DNA of 64,000 nucleotides from Kalymmatonema hyalinum WJT4-NPBG1. Lineage in GTDB: Bacteria; Cyanobacteriota; Cyanobacteriia; Cyanobacteriales; Nostocaceae. The translations under genes were made by a program, and so were the position numbers. The stretch covers positions 1-64,000 of the forward strand of contig JAHHIB010000027.1 of the NCBI GenBank assembly GCA_019359075.1. The letters are read 5' to 3'. Positions 7,725 to 17,081 of the stretch are shown here, one piece after another. How positions within the stretch are numbered: the stretch's first letter is position 1; every line of letters starts with the position of its first letter. Under the pieces are notes generated by a model. It did not search any database. It had not been told where the DNA came from and saw only the letters and a list, made by a program, of their open reading frames with translations.

Positions 7725-9242
7725 TTAGTAGGGAAAATTACTATCTTTCCACTGCTTGAATAGGTTAATTCTTGCTTCTGTCCAAGGTCCTTCGGGAAGT
7801 AAAGGCATAGACTTGGAGGATACCGAGCCTAAAATTACATCTGCATTATTCTTCACAGTCTCATAATCACCGAGATTGACGGGAAATCTCGGTTGCGATT
7901 TCATATGATCTACATCCATCGGAGAGAATAATTGAGAAATCCCGTTAGTCCATGTTCCCCCATTGGGTTTGAGAGAAATGGTATGGGCGATGTTCTTCAG
8001 CGACACTGAAACCTCTGTTAAAGCTTGTTGCAATTTAGGATAGGGTTGGGTTCTAGAGTCGTTAATCAACGCGTCACAAGCTTGGGCAATTTCTTGCAGT
8101 CTCTCTTGGAAAAAGATCCAAGCACTAGTTATCTGCGGAAGCAACTGCACATCTGCATAAACTTCAAAACTTGGCCCTGCATTCATGCCTGAAAATCCTT
8201 CGCCTGCTGGTAATTGAGTGATTGCTTTGGCTAAGGGAGAAACGCCAAAAGGCATGAGATTAATAAACGCACTCTTGAGAACATACATTTGTTCTTCATT
8301 CTCCTCAGTATGTGCAAAGAAACGGAGGAGTATTTGCAACATCACCTCATAAAGAGCAACGAAGATCTCTACTACATCGCGACTCAAGGGATCGGTAATG
8401 ATGTTGGCACCAAGAATTGTATTATCTTGCTGAAGACTTAAGAGGGGATTTTCAATTACTGGACGAGTAGGTTGAAAATTGGGATCGTTCTGCAACTCTG
8501 CTAAATACTCTTGGCGAATTTTGGTGAATTTAGTAAAATGACTGTCATCTCTTTGCGCAGGAGAGCCTTCGCCCTGTACGATAATGAGATCGATCGCTTT
8601 TATTGCTGAATCTAAGTCTGTAACCTGGATCATCTCTCTAAACATCCCCATTGCTTGAGCTTCGGGCGGTCCAATAAATAGTTTTTGACCGATAGTTTGA
8701 AAGCCTTGGCGGATTAGTCCGTAGAGTTCTCCAATGGTGTTATACTCAAGTTTTCTCGGAACTAATGGTTGTGGTAGTACTGCCACAAGTCTTAGCAATT
8801 CTTCATCTCTGATTCTCTGACAAAACTGAGTCCAATTTCCTTTTTGTTCCTCAGTATCAAAGTTATTTGGTAATTCAAAACAAATATAGCGGTTCAGCGT
8901 GGTTTCATTGAAAGGAGCTAGTTTGAATTGAAGTTTTAAAGATGTATAGGTTTTAGCCTGGGGAAAATTTGCACGTCGAAAATATGGTGCTCCTCCTATG
9001 GCTGTGAGCAGATTGCTAGCCAGTGCTAGATGCAGCATTTCCTGTACGGCAATTCCATTAATTGTCCGCCGCCACCTATTAATCTTATTTAATTGAGCTT
9101 GAGAAATTCCTTCATCTGTAGATTCTTTTAAACTGAAGGCAGTAAAAAGATATTGGCAGGCAAGGGAATGTTCCAATTCTGATGCTTGGGAGAGAAGATA
9201 AAGTAAGTCTTCTCTAGTTTTGACTTGATTGTCTGTACTCAT
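7725..9242 (-). CDS. Ferritin-like domain protein (VioB/iminophenyl-pyruvate dimer synthase-like)
   Basis: The N-terminal ~250 residues show the ferritin-like four-helix pattern of the family that includes the dimer-forming domain of VioB: EDLLYLLSQASELEHSLACQYLFTAFSLK, then IAVQEMLHLALASNLLTAIGGAPYFRRANFP. The ELEHSLACQY and EMLH segments supply the Glu/His ligands expected for a di-iron or similar metal site. The C-terminal ~250 residues have no clear assignment. The start at ATG 9242 (MSTDNQVKTRED) is preferred because it sits directly before the domain; the tracked start 16 codons upstream has no better RBS. In an apparent operon with a haloperoxidase and two proteases, an oxidative tailoring role is possible but unproven. 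Confidence 0.7.
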   Translation of the reverse strand: MSTDNQVKTREDLLYLLSQASELEHSLACQYLFTAFSLKESTDEGISQAQLNKINRWRRTINGIAVQEMLHLALASNLLTAIGGAPYFRRANFPQAKTYTSLKLQFKLAPFNETTLNRYICFELPNNFDTEEQKGNWTQFCQRIRDEELLRLVAVLPQPLVPRKLEYNTIGELYGLIRQGFQTIGQKLFIGPPEAQAMGMFREMIQVTDLDSAIKAIDLIIVQGEGSPAQRDDSHFTKFTKIRQEYLAELQNDPNFQPTRPVIENPLLSLQQDNTILGANIITDPLSRDVVEIFVALYEVMLQILLRFFAHTEENEEQMYVLKSAFINLMPFGVSPLAKAITQLPAGEGFSGMNAGPSFEVYADVQLLPQITSAWIFFQERLQEIAQACDALINDSRTQPYPKLQQALTEVSVSLKNIAHTISLKPNGGTWTNGISQLFSPMDVDHMKSQPRFPVNLGDYETVKNNADVILGSVSSKSMPLLPEGPWTEARINLFKQWKDSNFPY

Positions 9243-9383
9243 ATTGCGTAATAGTTTAAGAAGGAATGGGTAGTGGCTAATCATATGCAATTAACAATTA
9301 CCCATTACGAAACAACTCTTGAGATCGTTCTTAAACAGATTTAAGATTAGGATGCTAATCCGTAATTCTTGGCTAGATTATCG

Positions 9384-11420
9384 TTAATGCTTATAAGCAT
9401 CACGTCGCTCCTTGATATCCTGTAACACTCGGTTGGTTACATTTCGAGCCGACAGGGTTTGCAGCAACTCATCTTGAACATTAACAGCACCTTGCACATC
9501 CCCTTGTTTCTGCAACCAGTCGCTAAAGCGGTCTACATAGTACTTATAGTCAATATGTCCAAGAGATTTAGCAGCCATTTTTGGCTGATCAGTCAAAGCA
9601 GCGGCAAATTCCTTACGCGCTTCCTCAACCTTGGGAGAAATCACCTTGATTTTGGGATGATTAGGATCGTCTAAGTCTAAGATTTTGTATTCCTTTGCCA
9701 TTGCGCTGGCTAGGGCTACCTCTGCATGGAAAGCAACTGCGCGATCGCTCAATTTTGCTGATACTTCTCTAAGCGTGTCGTTCCCGTTAGCCAGCACCTG
9801 ACTTCCATCAAATGTCAGAATACGTCCAACATCTTCAGAGAAAAAGTCCTGCGCTAGAAATTCTTCGTCGTAACCCCGTGGGGGCGCAATACGCAACCTC
9901 AGTGGGTTGGAAACCAAGTCTTCTTCGGTATCCTCTTGGTGTAAGGCTACTTGAATAGTATAGTAACCAGGTTCAGCAATTTGCCAACCACCCTTACCCA
10001 CAGAAGCAAACAGGGACTCGTATGTTGATTCTCCAGGCATCAAGACACGGAGTTGGGTTTTCCAGCAATACTGAGCATAGGGGGAGAACTGACGAGCGGG
10101 TTGACCATCTTTCTTGATAATCACAATCATGTGGTCAAGTTCGGACAGGAGTTTGTCACTGATCAGCATAGGTTGAGATGAAATATTGGTTAGCTTCAAC
10201 TCCAAGACCACTGGCTCTAGGAACTCGAATAGAGCTTGCTGACGATTAACACGCAATTCCAACTTAAGTGAGGGTTCAGCAGACAGGTTGAGCTGCTCAA
10301 AAGCGTGATCATCAAACCAATCAGCATTTCCTTGCTGCACAAATCGGAAAGGAGCGTGCCGCATGAACAGCAGTTCTGCCTCGCTGAACCGAAACTCAAA
10401 TTTGCTGAAAAATTGCAATTCCTGTGCCCTGCCGTCGCCCTGCTGTTGGCCTCGGGGATAATGGAAGGGATAGTTCATGAAACTCAATGCTTCTGGCTCG
10501 GCAGCCAAGGGAATCCAGCTTGCACCAAAAGCCTTGTGCCAAGAGTGAGCTAGGTTAAATGCGTGCCCCATTTCATGAACAGCAGTCCAAAAACGCATTC
10601 GATTCACCCATGCATCTGGAGCAGGGTCACCTGTTGGTGACTGCGAAATAAAGGAATTGTAAAAGAGTGCAGTTCCTTGTCTGTGATTGGGACCAATGTC
10701 ATCAAACATGACCCCACCTAAGCCTTGCCCCAGTTCATGGATAGATGCAAAGAGAACCCACATTGACCATTGAGGTCTATTTGCAAACCGCGACCAGTGA
10801 ATTTGCATGGCATCATGCATTTCATTGTCGCTCCACCTCGCATCTAGTCCCGGTGGAAGCCCAAGGGGTGTATCCCCCCCTGACTTAGTGACGGCAAAAC
10901 CAGTGCGCTGGAACACCGTCTCAATGGAGAGCGTTTCCTGAAGCAGTGTTGCAGGACGGTTGGGATGAGCGTGAGTGTCAATTGCAGTTAGTGGCGTGAT
11001 GCCTTCCTCAAAGTCGAACTCAAACTCCACCTCGTGGAAGTAGGGTGATTTGTACTTGTAAGCAAAGGTGTGATTGGATGCTCCTGCCACTGAAAAAGTG
11101 ACTGCGGCACTGCGTTGGTCGGGAAACTGACTGCGTTGCACCTCAATATTGACGTTTGTGTAGGGGAAAGAAGCTGTGTCTCCATCCTTGTACCAAATCT
11201 CACCAGTCCACGAATTTAAGCTAGTATTGGTGAGATTAGCAATCCAATGGGTTCTGGAAGCGATTGAAAAGAAAAATGTACCACTTGCTCTCATAAGTGG
11301 ATAGCGTCCATCCACATCCAATCGCAACTCTTGGGAAGATGCTGGTTCCGGGATGGCAGTAGGGTTGGGAAGATTTATCTCATTCCTCAACTCATAAAGA
11401 CCACTCACTAATTCGTCCAT
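9384..11420 (-). CDS. Zinc metalloprotease-like protein (HEMGHAFNLAH)
   Basis: This 678-residue protein has a metzincin-like zinc motif HEMGHAFNLAH at about residue 282 with a Met-containing turn candidate downstream (ALSFMNYPFHYP). The region before it (HDAMQIHWSRF..., MWVLFASIHELGQGLGGVMFDD) is probably part of the catalytic domain. The N-terminal ~150 residues are beta-rich, and the part after the protease contains a likely Ig-like module (LELRVNRQQALFEFLEPVVLELKLTNISSQPMLISDK). No signal peptide was seen. The family is not assigned with certainty. It lies 21 bp downstream of a small unknown gene and is probably co-transcribed with the haloperoxidase. Confidence 0.7.
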   Translation of the reverse strand: MDELVSGLYELRNEINLPNPTAIPEPASSQELRLDVDGRYPLMRASGTFFFSIASRTHWIANLTNTSLNSWTGEIWYKDGDTASFPYTNVNIEVQRSQFPDQRSAAVTFSVAGASNHTFAYKYKSPYFHEVEFEFDFEEGITPLTAIDTHAHPNRPATLLQETLSIETVFQRTGFAVTKSGGDTPLGLPPGLDARWSDNEMHDAMQIHWSRFANRPQWSMWVLFASIHELGQGLGGVMFDDIGPNHRQGTALFYNSFISQSPTGDPAPDAWVNRMRFWTAVHEMGHAFNLAHSWHKAFGASWIPLAAEPEALSFMNYPFHYPRGQQQGDGRAQELQFFSKFEFRFSEAELLFMRHAPFRFVQQGNADWFDDHAFEQLNLSAEPSLKLELRVNRQQALFEFLEPVVLELKLTNISSQPMLISDKLLSELDHMIVIIKKDGQPARQFSPYAQYCWKTQLRVLMPGESTYESLFASVGKGGWQIAEPGYYTIQVALHQEDTEEDLVSNPLRLRIAPPRGYDEEFLAQDFFSEDVGRILTFDGSQVLANGNDTLREVSAKLSDRAVAFHAEVALASAMAKEYKILDLDDPNHPKIKVISPKVEEARKEFAAALTDQPKMAAKSLGHIDYKYYVDRFSDWLQKQGDVQGAVNVQDELLQTLSARNVTNRVLQDIKERRDAYKH

Positions 11421-11441
11421 TTGAACTAACTCCTGTAAATT

Positions 11442-11744
11442 TCATAAGTATCTAAATCCCTGGTTTGACACATGGAAGACGATCTTGTCATCAGCAGTTA
11501 TCGAAACCCCCAAATAGGTCGGACCAGAGATTTCTAGAACAGTAGATTGGGCTAGCTTTTTATTTAGCAGTGTCACTTTCACATTGACCAAACCTTCTGG
11601 AACATTCGTTTCAAAAGAAGCTGCAAGTCCAATTTGAAATCTCGTTTTCACTTGCGATTCATGAAATGCTTCTTCACCATTGACTTGAATGATGACCTCA
11701 TCATTTAAAAAACCATCTTGCAAAGCAATATGAAGTAAGACCAT
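11442..11744 (-). CDS. Conserved small unknown protein (100 aa)
   Basis: The protein is not recognised. It is predicted all-beta, with alternating hydrophobic strands (VLLHIALQDGFLNDEVIIQVNGEEAFH...GLVNVKVTLLNKKLAQSTVLEISGPTYLGVSITADDKIVFHVS). This looks like a small Ig-like or lipid/carbohydrate-binding sandwich. It sits 15 bp from the haloperoxidase and 21 bp from the metalloprotease in the same direction, so an operon is very likely and it may be an accessory subunit of one of them. Confidence 0.6.
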   Translation of the reverse strand: MVLLHIALQDGFLNDEVIIQVNGEEAFHESQVKTRFQIGLAASFETNVPEGLVNVKVTLLNKKLAQSTVLEISGPTYLGVSITADDKIVFHVSNQGFRYL

Positions 11745-11759
11745 TAGACCTCTAGCTGG

Positions 11760-13109
11760 TTAAGCGGGAGTCGCTACCATCCTGAACACTTCTTGAGCGA
11801 TTTGCTCCCCAGACCGTGCTCCCACGGTGCCATCAAACCGCCAATGAACGCCCAAGAAGACGCGGCTTTCCAAATTATCTTGAATGGCTTTGTTAAGGAT
11901 AAAGGTCATAGGAACCCTCGGACGTGGGTCTCCATTGGTGTCCGTTGTTTCGCCATTCAACTCATCGGAGACAAAATCCTCAATCTCCATATCAGGATCG
12001 TATCCCTGCTCTTCGAGGAAGAGTTTGATGACTGTCATCGATGCCGTACCAAACGTTGCATGGCCAGATGTATAAGCCGGAAACGGCGGTGTAAAATCGA
12101 GGCCACGTGTTTCGCTGCCTGGCGGATTGTTGGATCGAGGAGAGCCAAGTGGTTGCCATTTTGGAACTTTGCGATTCGCGTCCATTTCGTTGCGGATGCC
12201 GACGATAGGACGCCAAAGATTATAGAAATATTTGGTGTCCCAACATTGAATCCCAGCATCTGCCATCGCCAAGTTGAGCAAAGCAAAATAGCGAGCGTTC
12301 TCTTTTTGGGAAAAGCCTTGGCTCTGTGCAATTACTCTTGCGAGTTGGTTGTAAAGACGAGGCGGTGTGCCGATCAGATTCGCGCCGTCATAAGCCCAGA
12401 ACAAGCCAATATAAGTTTCTTCTGGAGAGCGCGCCGTCCCCTGAATGGCTCCTTTGCTCTTCACCTCATCGAAGGCGTCTCGATACTCTTGGGAATCCAG
12501 CGCTGGAGGAGCCGGGGCGCGAAGATCATGAATGTTCTGGATGGCAAAAGGGCGAACATTACCCCATGTCGGAGCATAAAGTCCTTGATTTGGGTTCAAC
12601 GGATCGGGGGCGTGCATCCCCGGAGTTACCCCGGAACCATTTGCAGGTGTGCTAATTGTGTTTAGGAAGACACTTTCTCCACCGCCTCCACCGCTCGGTG
12701 GTCGATTTTCATCCGAACCGTCATCTCGCCGAGACTCGAAGATGGCAAGGCCGATCCTTTGGCCGAGATCGAAGCTGGACTGGTCAATACTTCCCACCTG
12801 CTGCCTGAACTTCTCAAGGGATTCGTTAAGGAAATCGGACTGTTGGGAGTAAAGTGCCATCAGTGTTGCCATAGCCGCTCCCGTAATAGCAGATTCTACA
12901 GAACTACCTTTCGGGATATCCTCAATCGTGTGATACGGCTTGTGAGTACGAGTAAACGAGTTGCTCGTGTCGTAGATTGCGGCGTGAACAATGGCCAATG
13001 CACGCGAGGTGAAAGTTGGACCACCCTGCTGTCCAGGTGCAGGGGAACCGGAGTGGTCGCTGGCAACCGCTTGAAGTGCCACTTCATTCCAGAAAAGAAC
13101 GCTGTCCAT
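11760..13109 (-). CDS. Vanadium-dependent haloperoxidase (PAP2 fold)
   Basis: These enzymes use vanadate and hydrogen peroxide to oxidise halides, which then halogenate organic substrates. The vanadate-binding residues are visible in order: K and R in KYFYNLWRP (spacing K-x6-R), SGH in FPAYTSGHATFG (about residue 349) with the axial region, and the distal R/H pair in SRVFLGVHWRFDG. The start at ATG 13109 (MDSVLFWNEVALQAV) is chosen because AAGGA lies upstream; the 57 extra N-terminal codons of the tracked ORF look like non-coding sequence. The length is about 449 residues and no signal peptide was found. Clustering with a ferritin-like protein suggests oxidative chemistry, substrate unknown. 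Confidence 0.88.
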   Translation of the reverse strand: MDSVLFWNEVALQAVASDHSGSPAPGQQGGPTFTSRALAIVHAAIYDTSNSFTRTHKPYHTIEDIPKGSSVESAITGAAMATLMALYSQQSDFLNESLEKFRQQVGSIDQSSFDLGQRIGLAIFESRRDDGSDENRPPSGGGGGESVFLNTISTPANGSGVTPGMHAPDPLNPNQGLYAPTWGNVRPFAIQNIHDLRAPAPPALDSQEYRDAFDEVKSKGAIQGTARSPEETYIGLFWAYDGANLIGTPPRLYNQLARVIAQSQGFSQKENARYFALLNLAMADAGIQCWDTKYFYNLWRPIVGIRNEMDANRKVPKWQPLGSPRSNNPPGSETRGLDFTPPFPAYTSGHATFGTASMTVIKLFLEEQGYDPDMEIEDFVSDELNGETTDTNGDPRPRVPMTFILNKAIQDNLESRVFLGVHWRFDGTVGARSGEQIAQEVFRMVATPA

Positions 13110-13725
13110 ATCCCGAAAGTCCTTAGAGTATGTTTGCAAACTACAAAATCGACGATTTTGAGCTTTAGGAGTCTTGCAAAAATAACTTGAACACTTTTGA
13201 TTGGGAAGTAAAGCTAACAGCCTATTCCAGATTAAATTTGTACAACTTATTTTTACATGATGCCTTAGGATATTAATCAAGGCTACACCTTTCTTTTTAG
13301 AAAGCAGGTCGGTTTTCGTAAAAATTCTTCACGAAATTGGGCGTTACTAGAACTTACGCCAAAATTTTGATTGTGTGGGAATTGCCATAGTGCATCTCTA
13401 CATAAATCACCTCAACTTAGTAGAGTTTTGAACTAGCGAGGACATAAGTCTTCATAGCTGTATTCTTAAGTAGGTGTAAGTGAAATTAACTTATGCACTA
13501 GCGGAAGATGGAACGTGGATTGTAGATAGCTGAAACATTTTGCCACCGCAGTGCAATTGATCCGCAAATACAGACAATGCTTCCCTCATGATCGCGGACG
13601 TTATGCATAATCCTGTCTTTTTGTACAGTGCGTAAGTCCTAGCCCAGACTTCAAAACGGCTGAAAGTTTAGCTAATTCCAAAACAAGCCAGCGAGTAGGG
13701 TGGGTACTGCCCACCCTGAAATCAT
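13110..13725. other. Intergenic region upstream of the haloperoxidase
   Basis: It contains the 5' region of the haloperoxidase gene and the 3' flank of the subtilase gene. A REP-like hairpin (AGGGTGGG / CCCACCCT, 13697-13717) lies just beyond the subtilase stop codon and could terminate it. Otherwise no gene is seen. Confidence 0.5.
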
Positions 13726-15744
13726 TTAAGAAATTCGCACAACCAATGCATATGATTGTGGACTTATGATTCGATAAGCACGCACCACGATTTCAACTTT
13801 GCCTGCAGGTACATCGGTCAAGACAACCTGCTCAACATTATTCCGGCGATCGAACTCAGTCGAGGATGGCGGCAGATTTCCGTGTCTCTCCTGTCCGTCT
13901 GGAGTTCGCACAATCAAATCCAAATCATTCTGAAGTGCTTCTCCAGGGAAATCGGTCCACACCAATGTCACCTTCACCAGCGAGTCTGATTCGCTGACTT
14001 CTACTTCAGTTTTTTCCTCTTCCCCAGTATCCAGTGCTGTGGCTTCATCCTTGAAAATGACCCGCTCGTTATCGCCTCTTGGTCCTACCGTTGCGGCTAA
14101 ATCAACTCGACCAAATCCTTCTGAGAAGTTGGGAATTTCTCCCGTTTCCGAGGGAACGTATTGACCGACAATATCCTTGGCTCCGTTGATCAGCATTGCC
14201 TTAACCAAAGCTGCACTTGGTTGTTGCTTCTGTTCGGTTTGGAAATACTCTCTCACCACCGCAGCGCAACCAGCTACCAGTGGTGTAGCCATGCTAGTAC
14301 CAGGCAGAAAGGCATAAAGGGGGTCTGTGGATGTGCCAAAGAATGAATCGATCTGGGCATCTCTTGAGCGAGTCGAGAGTATAGCAGTTCCAGGAGCAAC
14401 AACATCTGGCTTAATGCGCTCATTTCGAGTTGGTCCTCGGCTGCTGAAAGCCGCCATGCCTTCTGCGTTGTTGGACCACCCATCAGAGGCTATTGGCTCG
14501 ACTCTATACTGACCGAAAGTACTGTAGGGTTTGGATTGCTCTGGTCTGTTATTCTCTGTGGCTCCAACAGTGATACAATTCTTTGCAGTTCCGGGTGCGC
14601 CGATAGATCCATTATCGATCACCCCGTTGCCATTTATGTCAACGCCATCGTTGCCTGCAGCAAAGCAGATCACCATGTCTCGATGCTCCCAGACAAATTG
14701 GTCTACTTGCTGAGAATCTATAGTATATCGCCCAAATGCCGGACCTCCCCAGGAATTCGTATGAACGCGAGCGCCATCATTTTCATACGGGACTTTGAAT
14801 AAGTTGTTCAAGTCGTCAGCAAGCCCTCCCAACTCTCCTTGGCGATCAAGAATGGACTGAAACACAAGCTTAGCTTTAGGGGCAGATCCCCGGATGGGAC
14901 CTCCGATTGTCTCAGATTTGCCATCGCCAAGAACCGAACCTGCTACGTGGGTACCGTGTCCATTAGGGTCATTTGCGGTTGACCTTCCCAATGGGTAAAG
15001 CTTGACGACTCTGTCTGTGAACGCAGGATGAACGTCTGTGCTTGAACCTTTGTCGAAGCCAGTGTCGGCTACTGCCACAACTTGATTTTCTCCTTGGAGA
15101 TTGACCGTGGTGTGTGTCTTATCGGCATTGAGAATTCCGAGAGCCACATTGTTGAAAAGCTGGCGTGGAACAAACTCTTCAATGTGTCGCACCTCATCTA
15201 TTTTTGCCAAGTCCTCAAGAAACCGAGGTTGAACCGTGAGTTTTACGGCGTTATTACTGAATTGCAAATCTTCAGGGTTCAGTCTAGCAGCAGCAGCAAC
15301 GCGATCGCGAAGATTGTCGTCAATTGAGACATTATTATGAAACACCACTTCCACCCGTTTTGGCTGCTGCAATATTGGTGGTTCTACATCGCCTAGAGCA
15401 AGTAGATTATTCGTGTTTTTATTGACTTGTCCACTACGCAGCTGAGGTGGAATTTTGAAGCCCTCTAAATAGACGTTCGCCCACTCGACAAACGGCAGGT
15501 TGCGGATAGCATCGAGATTTGCTGGTTCGTAACGAGCGATGAAGGTATTTTCTGGTACGAACTCTAGGATTTCGACACCTAACGTTGCGAGTTGATTTTT
15601 CTGGTCTCGGTTCAGCGGTTGAGTCGTTTGGATGAGAATATAGTTTGAGGTGGAACTGTCGGGACTGATAAGACCAGCAACGCCCATCGCGTTCCTCTGG
15701 GCATCTGGGTCGATTGATACACCGTTGATGGTAATCTTAGCCAT
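13726..15744 (-). CDS. Subtilisin-like serine protease (S8)
   Basis: This 672-residue protease has the complete S8 triad: Asp in VAVADTGFD (about 225), His in NGHGTHVAGS (about 264) and Ser in LPGTSMATPLVAG (about 482). The first ~200 residues look like a two-part propeptide-type region (YILIQTTQPLNRDQKNQLATLG...PFVEWANVYLEGFKIPPQL). The C-terminal ~120 residues (VKVTLVWTDFPGEALQNDLDLIVRTPDG...) match the beta-sandwich P/pre-peptidase-type domain seen in many subtilases. No signal peptide is visible, which is unusual for an exported protease. It may be a maturation or regulatory protease for its cluster. It is separated from the haloperoxidase by over 600 bp. Confidence 0.9.
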   Translation of the reverse strand: MAKITINGVSIDPDAQRNAMGVAGLISPDSSTSNYILIQTTQPLNRDQKNQLATLGVEILEFVPENTFIARYEPANLDAIRNLPFVEWANVYLEGFKIPPQLRSGQVNKNTNNLLALGDVEPPILQQPKRVEVVFHNNVSIDDNLRDRVAAAARLNPEDLQFSNNAVKLTVQPRFLEDLAKIDEVRHIEEFVPRQLFNNVALGILNADKTHTTVNLQGENQVVAVADTGFDKGSSTDVHPAFTDRVVKLYPLGRSTANDPNGHGTHVAGSVLGDGKSETIGGPIRGSAPKAKLVFQSILDRQGELGGLADDLNNLFKVPYENDGARVHTNSWGGPAFGRYTIDSQQVDQFVWEHRDMVICFAAGNDGVDINGNGVIDNGSIGAPGTAKNCITVGATENNRPEQSKPYSTFGQYRVEPIASDGWSNNAEGMAAFSSRGPTRNERIKPDVVAPGTAILSTRSRDAQIDSFFGTSTDPLYAFLPGTSMATPLVAGCAAVVREYFQTEQKQQPSAALVKAMLINGAKDIVGQYVPSETGEIPNFSEGFGRVDLAATVGPRGDNERVIFKDEATALDTGEEEKTEVEVSESDSLVKVTLVWTDFPGEALQNDLDLIVRTPDGQERHGNLPPSSTEFDRRNNVEQVVLTDVPAGKVEIVVRAYRIISPQSYALVVRIS

Positions 15745-16079
15745 TGTTTTTCTCCTTAGTTTTATCTACTATCATCGATTTCAGCATTTCGGACTTACGC
15801 CTTGATACAAGTATAATTGTGTACAAATAACTTACTTGATTTGCTGAAGCTCAGTTAAGCCTTTTGATCTGAGCTTTCTGTATTGTTAATTGGTGTCAGC
15901 AAAATCAACTTATGCACCCAGGGGAGAGAAACGGAAAACAATGCCAGCTAATCCGTCACAGACTGAACACCTTTTAATACATACAATGCTTGATTTGTCA
16001 AGTATTTAACCCCTAAATATAACAACTCAAATCAAGTTTCTGAATCGCTTGTCATAAAAGCGATGTTGGGAAATTGTGA
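15745..16079. other. Intergenic, no gene seen
   Basis: This AT-rich spacer has one weak hairpin (AAGCTCAG at 15847 with CTGAGCTT at 15869) and no reading frame of note. Its text partly resembles the 13.4-13.5 kb spacer (for example AACTTATGCAC), so a degenerate repeat may be shared. Confidence 0.4.
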
Positions 16080-16502
16080 TTACCGAGAAGACAAATAATT
16101 CTGTAAATCTTTTGTACGTTGAGTTGTTAGGCGCTCTAGGCATCCATTACGAAAGATTTCATAACCTGTCCCACCACGGTTGCCATAAACTTCAAAATCA
16201 CAGTTGCGATCGCGAAACTTAATCCATGTTTGCTGTGCCGCAGTCAGTATTTCCTTCTGCTCACCATTTAAGCTAGATATAACTTTTTGATACACCTGAT
16301 TAAGTTGTCTATCTGCTGCTTGATACGACTGCTGAGAACAGTACTTCATTTCTGGTGTGGTGAGTGCTTTCTTGCAATCAATTTTTTGAGCAACAATCTC
16401 TTGTGCTGTCGCTAGTGCGGGAATACCTGATATTGATAAGGGTGCAATAGTTGTCAGGATGAAGCTACTTATCAATCTTTTATGGATGAATTTTCTTGAC
16501 AT
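16080..16502 (-). CDS. LprI-like (lysozyme-inhibitor family, DUF1311) secreted protein
   Basis: This 140-residue protein has an N-terminal signal (HKRLISSFILTTIAPLSISGIPALATAQE). The LprI/DUF1311 pattern follows: DCKKALTTPEMKYCSQQSYQAADRQLNQVYQKVISSL, QQTWIKFRDRNCDFEVYG and NGCLERLTTQRTKDLQNYL, with four cysteines likely forming disulfides. Family members can inhibit lysozyme in some bacteria, but most are uncharacterised. It faces the same way as the neighbouring unknown gene but is separated from it by 72 bp. Confidence 0.82.
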   Translation of the reverse strand: MSRKFIHKRLISSFILTTIAPLSISGIPALATAQEIVAQKIDCKKALTTPEMKYCSQQSYQAADRQLNQVYQKVISSLNGEQKEILTAAQQTWIKFRDRNCDFEVYGNRGGTGYEIFRNGCLERLTTQRTKDLQNYLSSR

Positions 16503-16574
16503 AAATAGAAGTTATTTTTGCAACTTTAAACTCACGATATTTCGGAAATTAGGGGAATTACAAAAATGACTTGC

Positions 16575-17081
16575 TCAAGGGCGCTTCCCATTTGACCTAG
16601 AAACATGAGGCATATATTGTGGGTGCTGCATCGTACCACAACAGCAACGGCGATCGGCATATAGACCAACCTGGGATAGATCCACAGGACCAGCTATGGC
16701 ATTTGCTCCCAATACTTGGCGAAATTCAAAGTGTTTCCGTATAAACTGAACACAGTCTTTCTTTCCGTCTGCCTCAGCTATTTCGATCATCGCGTTGGCA
16801 TCTGGAGTCACAGGATGGACACCCTGGATCGTAATTTGCGAATCGCTGGGACCTTCATTTACTTGAGTGTGAACGTAAACAGTTCTCGGCAGATTAAGTT
16901 CCTTCACAGAGGGGTCTTGCTTCCAAATCCGCATCTGTGAGCCAAATAAAGGCGGGTTCACATTTGCAGGCAATTCCACCATTTTGTCTGCTACGGCTTT
17001 CACCCGTCCCTTTTGGGCGACTGCCTTGTGGAATTCTTCCACAGAGTTCAATGGACTTGATTTAACTGATTTATTTGCCAT
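16575..17081 (-). CDS. Unknown protein with a CCCG-containing tail (168 aa)
   Basis: The protein is not recognised. The N-terminus is Lys/Ser-rich. The middle contains a beta-rich core (LPRTVYVHTQVNEGPSDSQITIQGVHPVTPDANAMIEIAE). The tail has a cysteine triplet (ADRRCCCGTMQHPQYMPH) that could bind metal. A clear RBS-like AGGGAAATAATT precedes the ATG. It is the last leftward gene of the accessory block. It may be a small secreted or particle-associated protein, but nothing in the sequence proves this. Confidence 0.55.
   Translation of the reverse strand: MANKSVKSSPLNSVEEFHKAVAQKGRVKAVADKMVELPANVNPPLFGSQMRIWKQDPSVKELNLPRTVYVHTQVNEGPSDSQITIQGVHPVTPDANAMIEIAEADGKKDCVQFIRKHFEFRQVLGANAIAGPVDLSQVGLYADRRCCCGTMQHPQYMPHVSRSNGKRP

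Noticed and set aside
11793-12665. 290-aa plus-strand ORF
   Set aside because: It is the antisense shadow of the vanadium haloperoxidase gene, whose active-site motifs are on the other strand.
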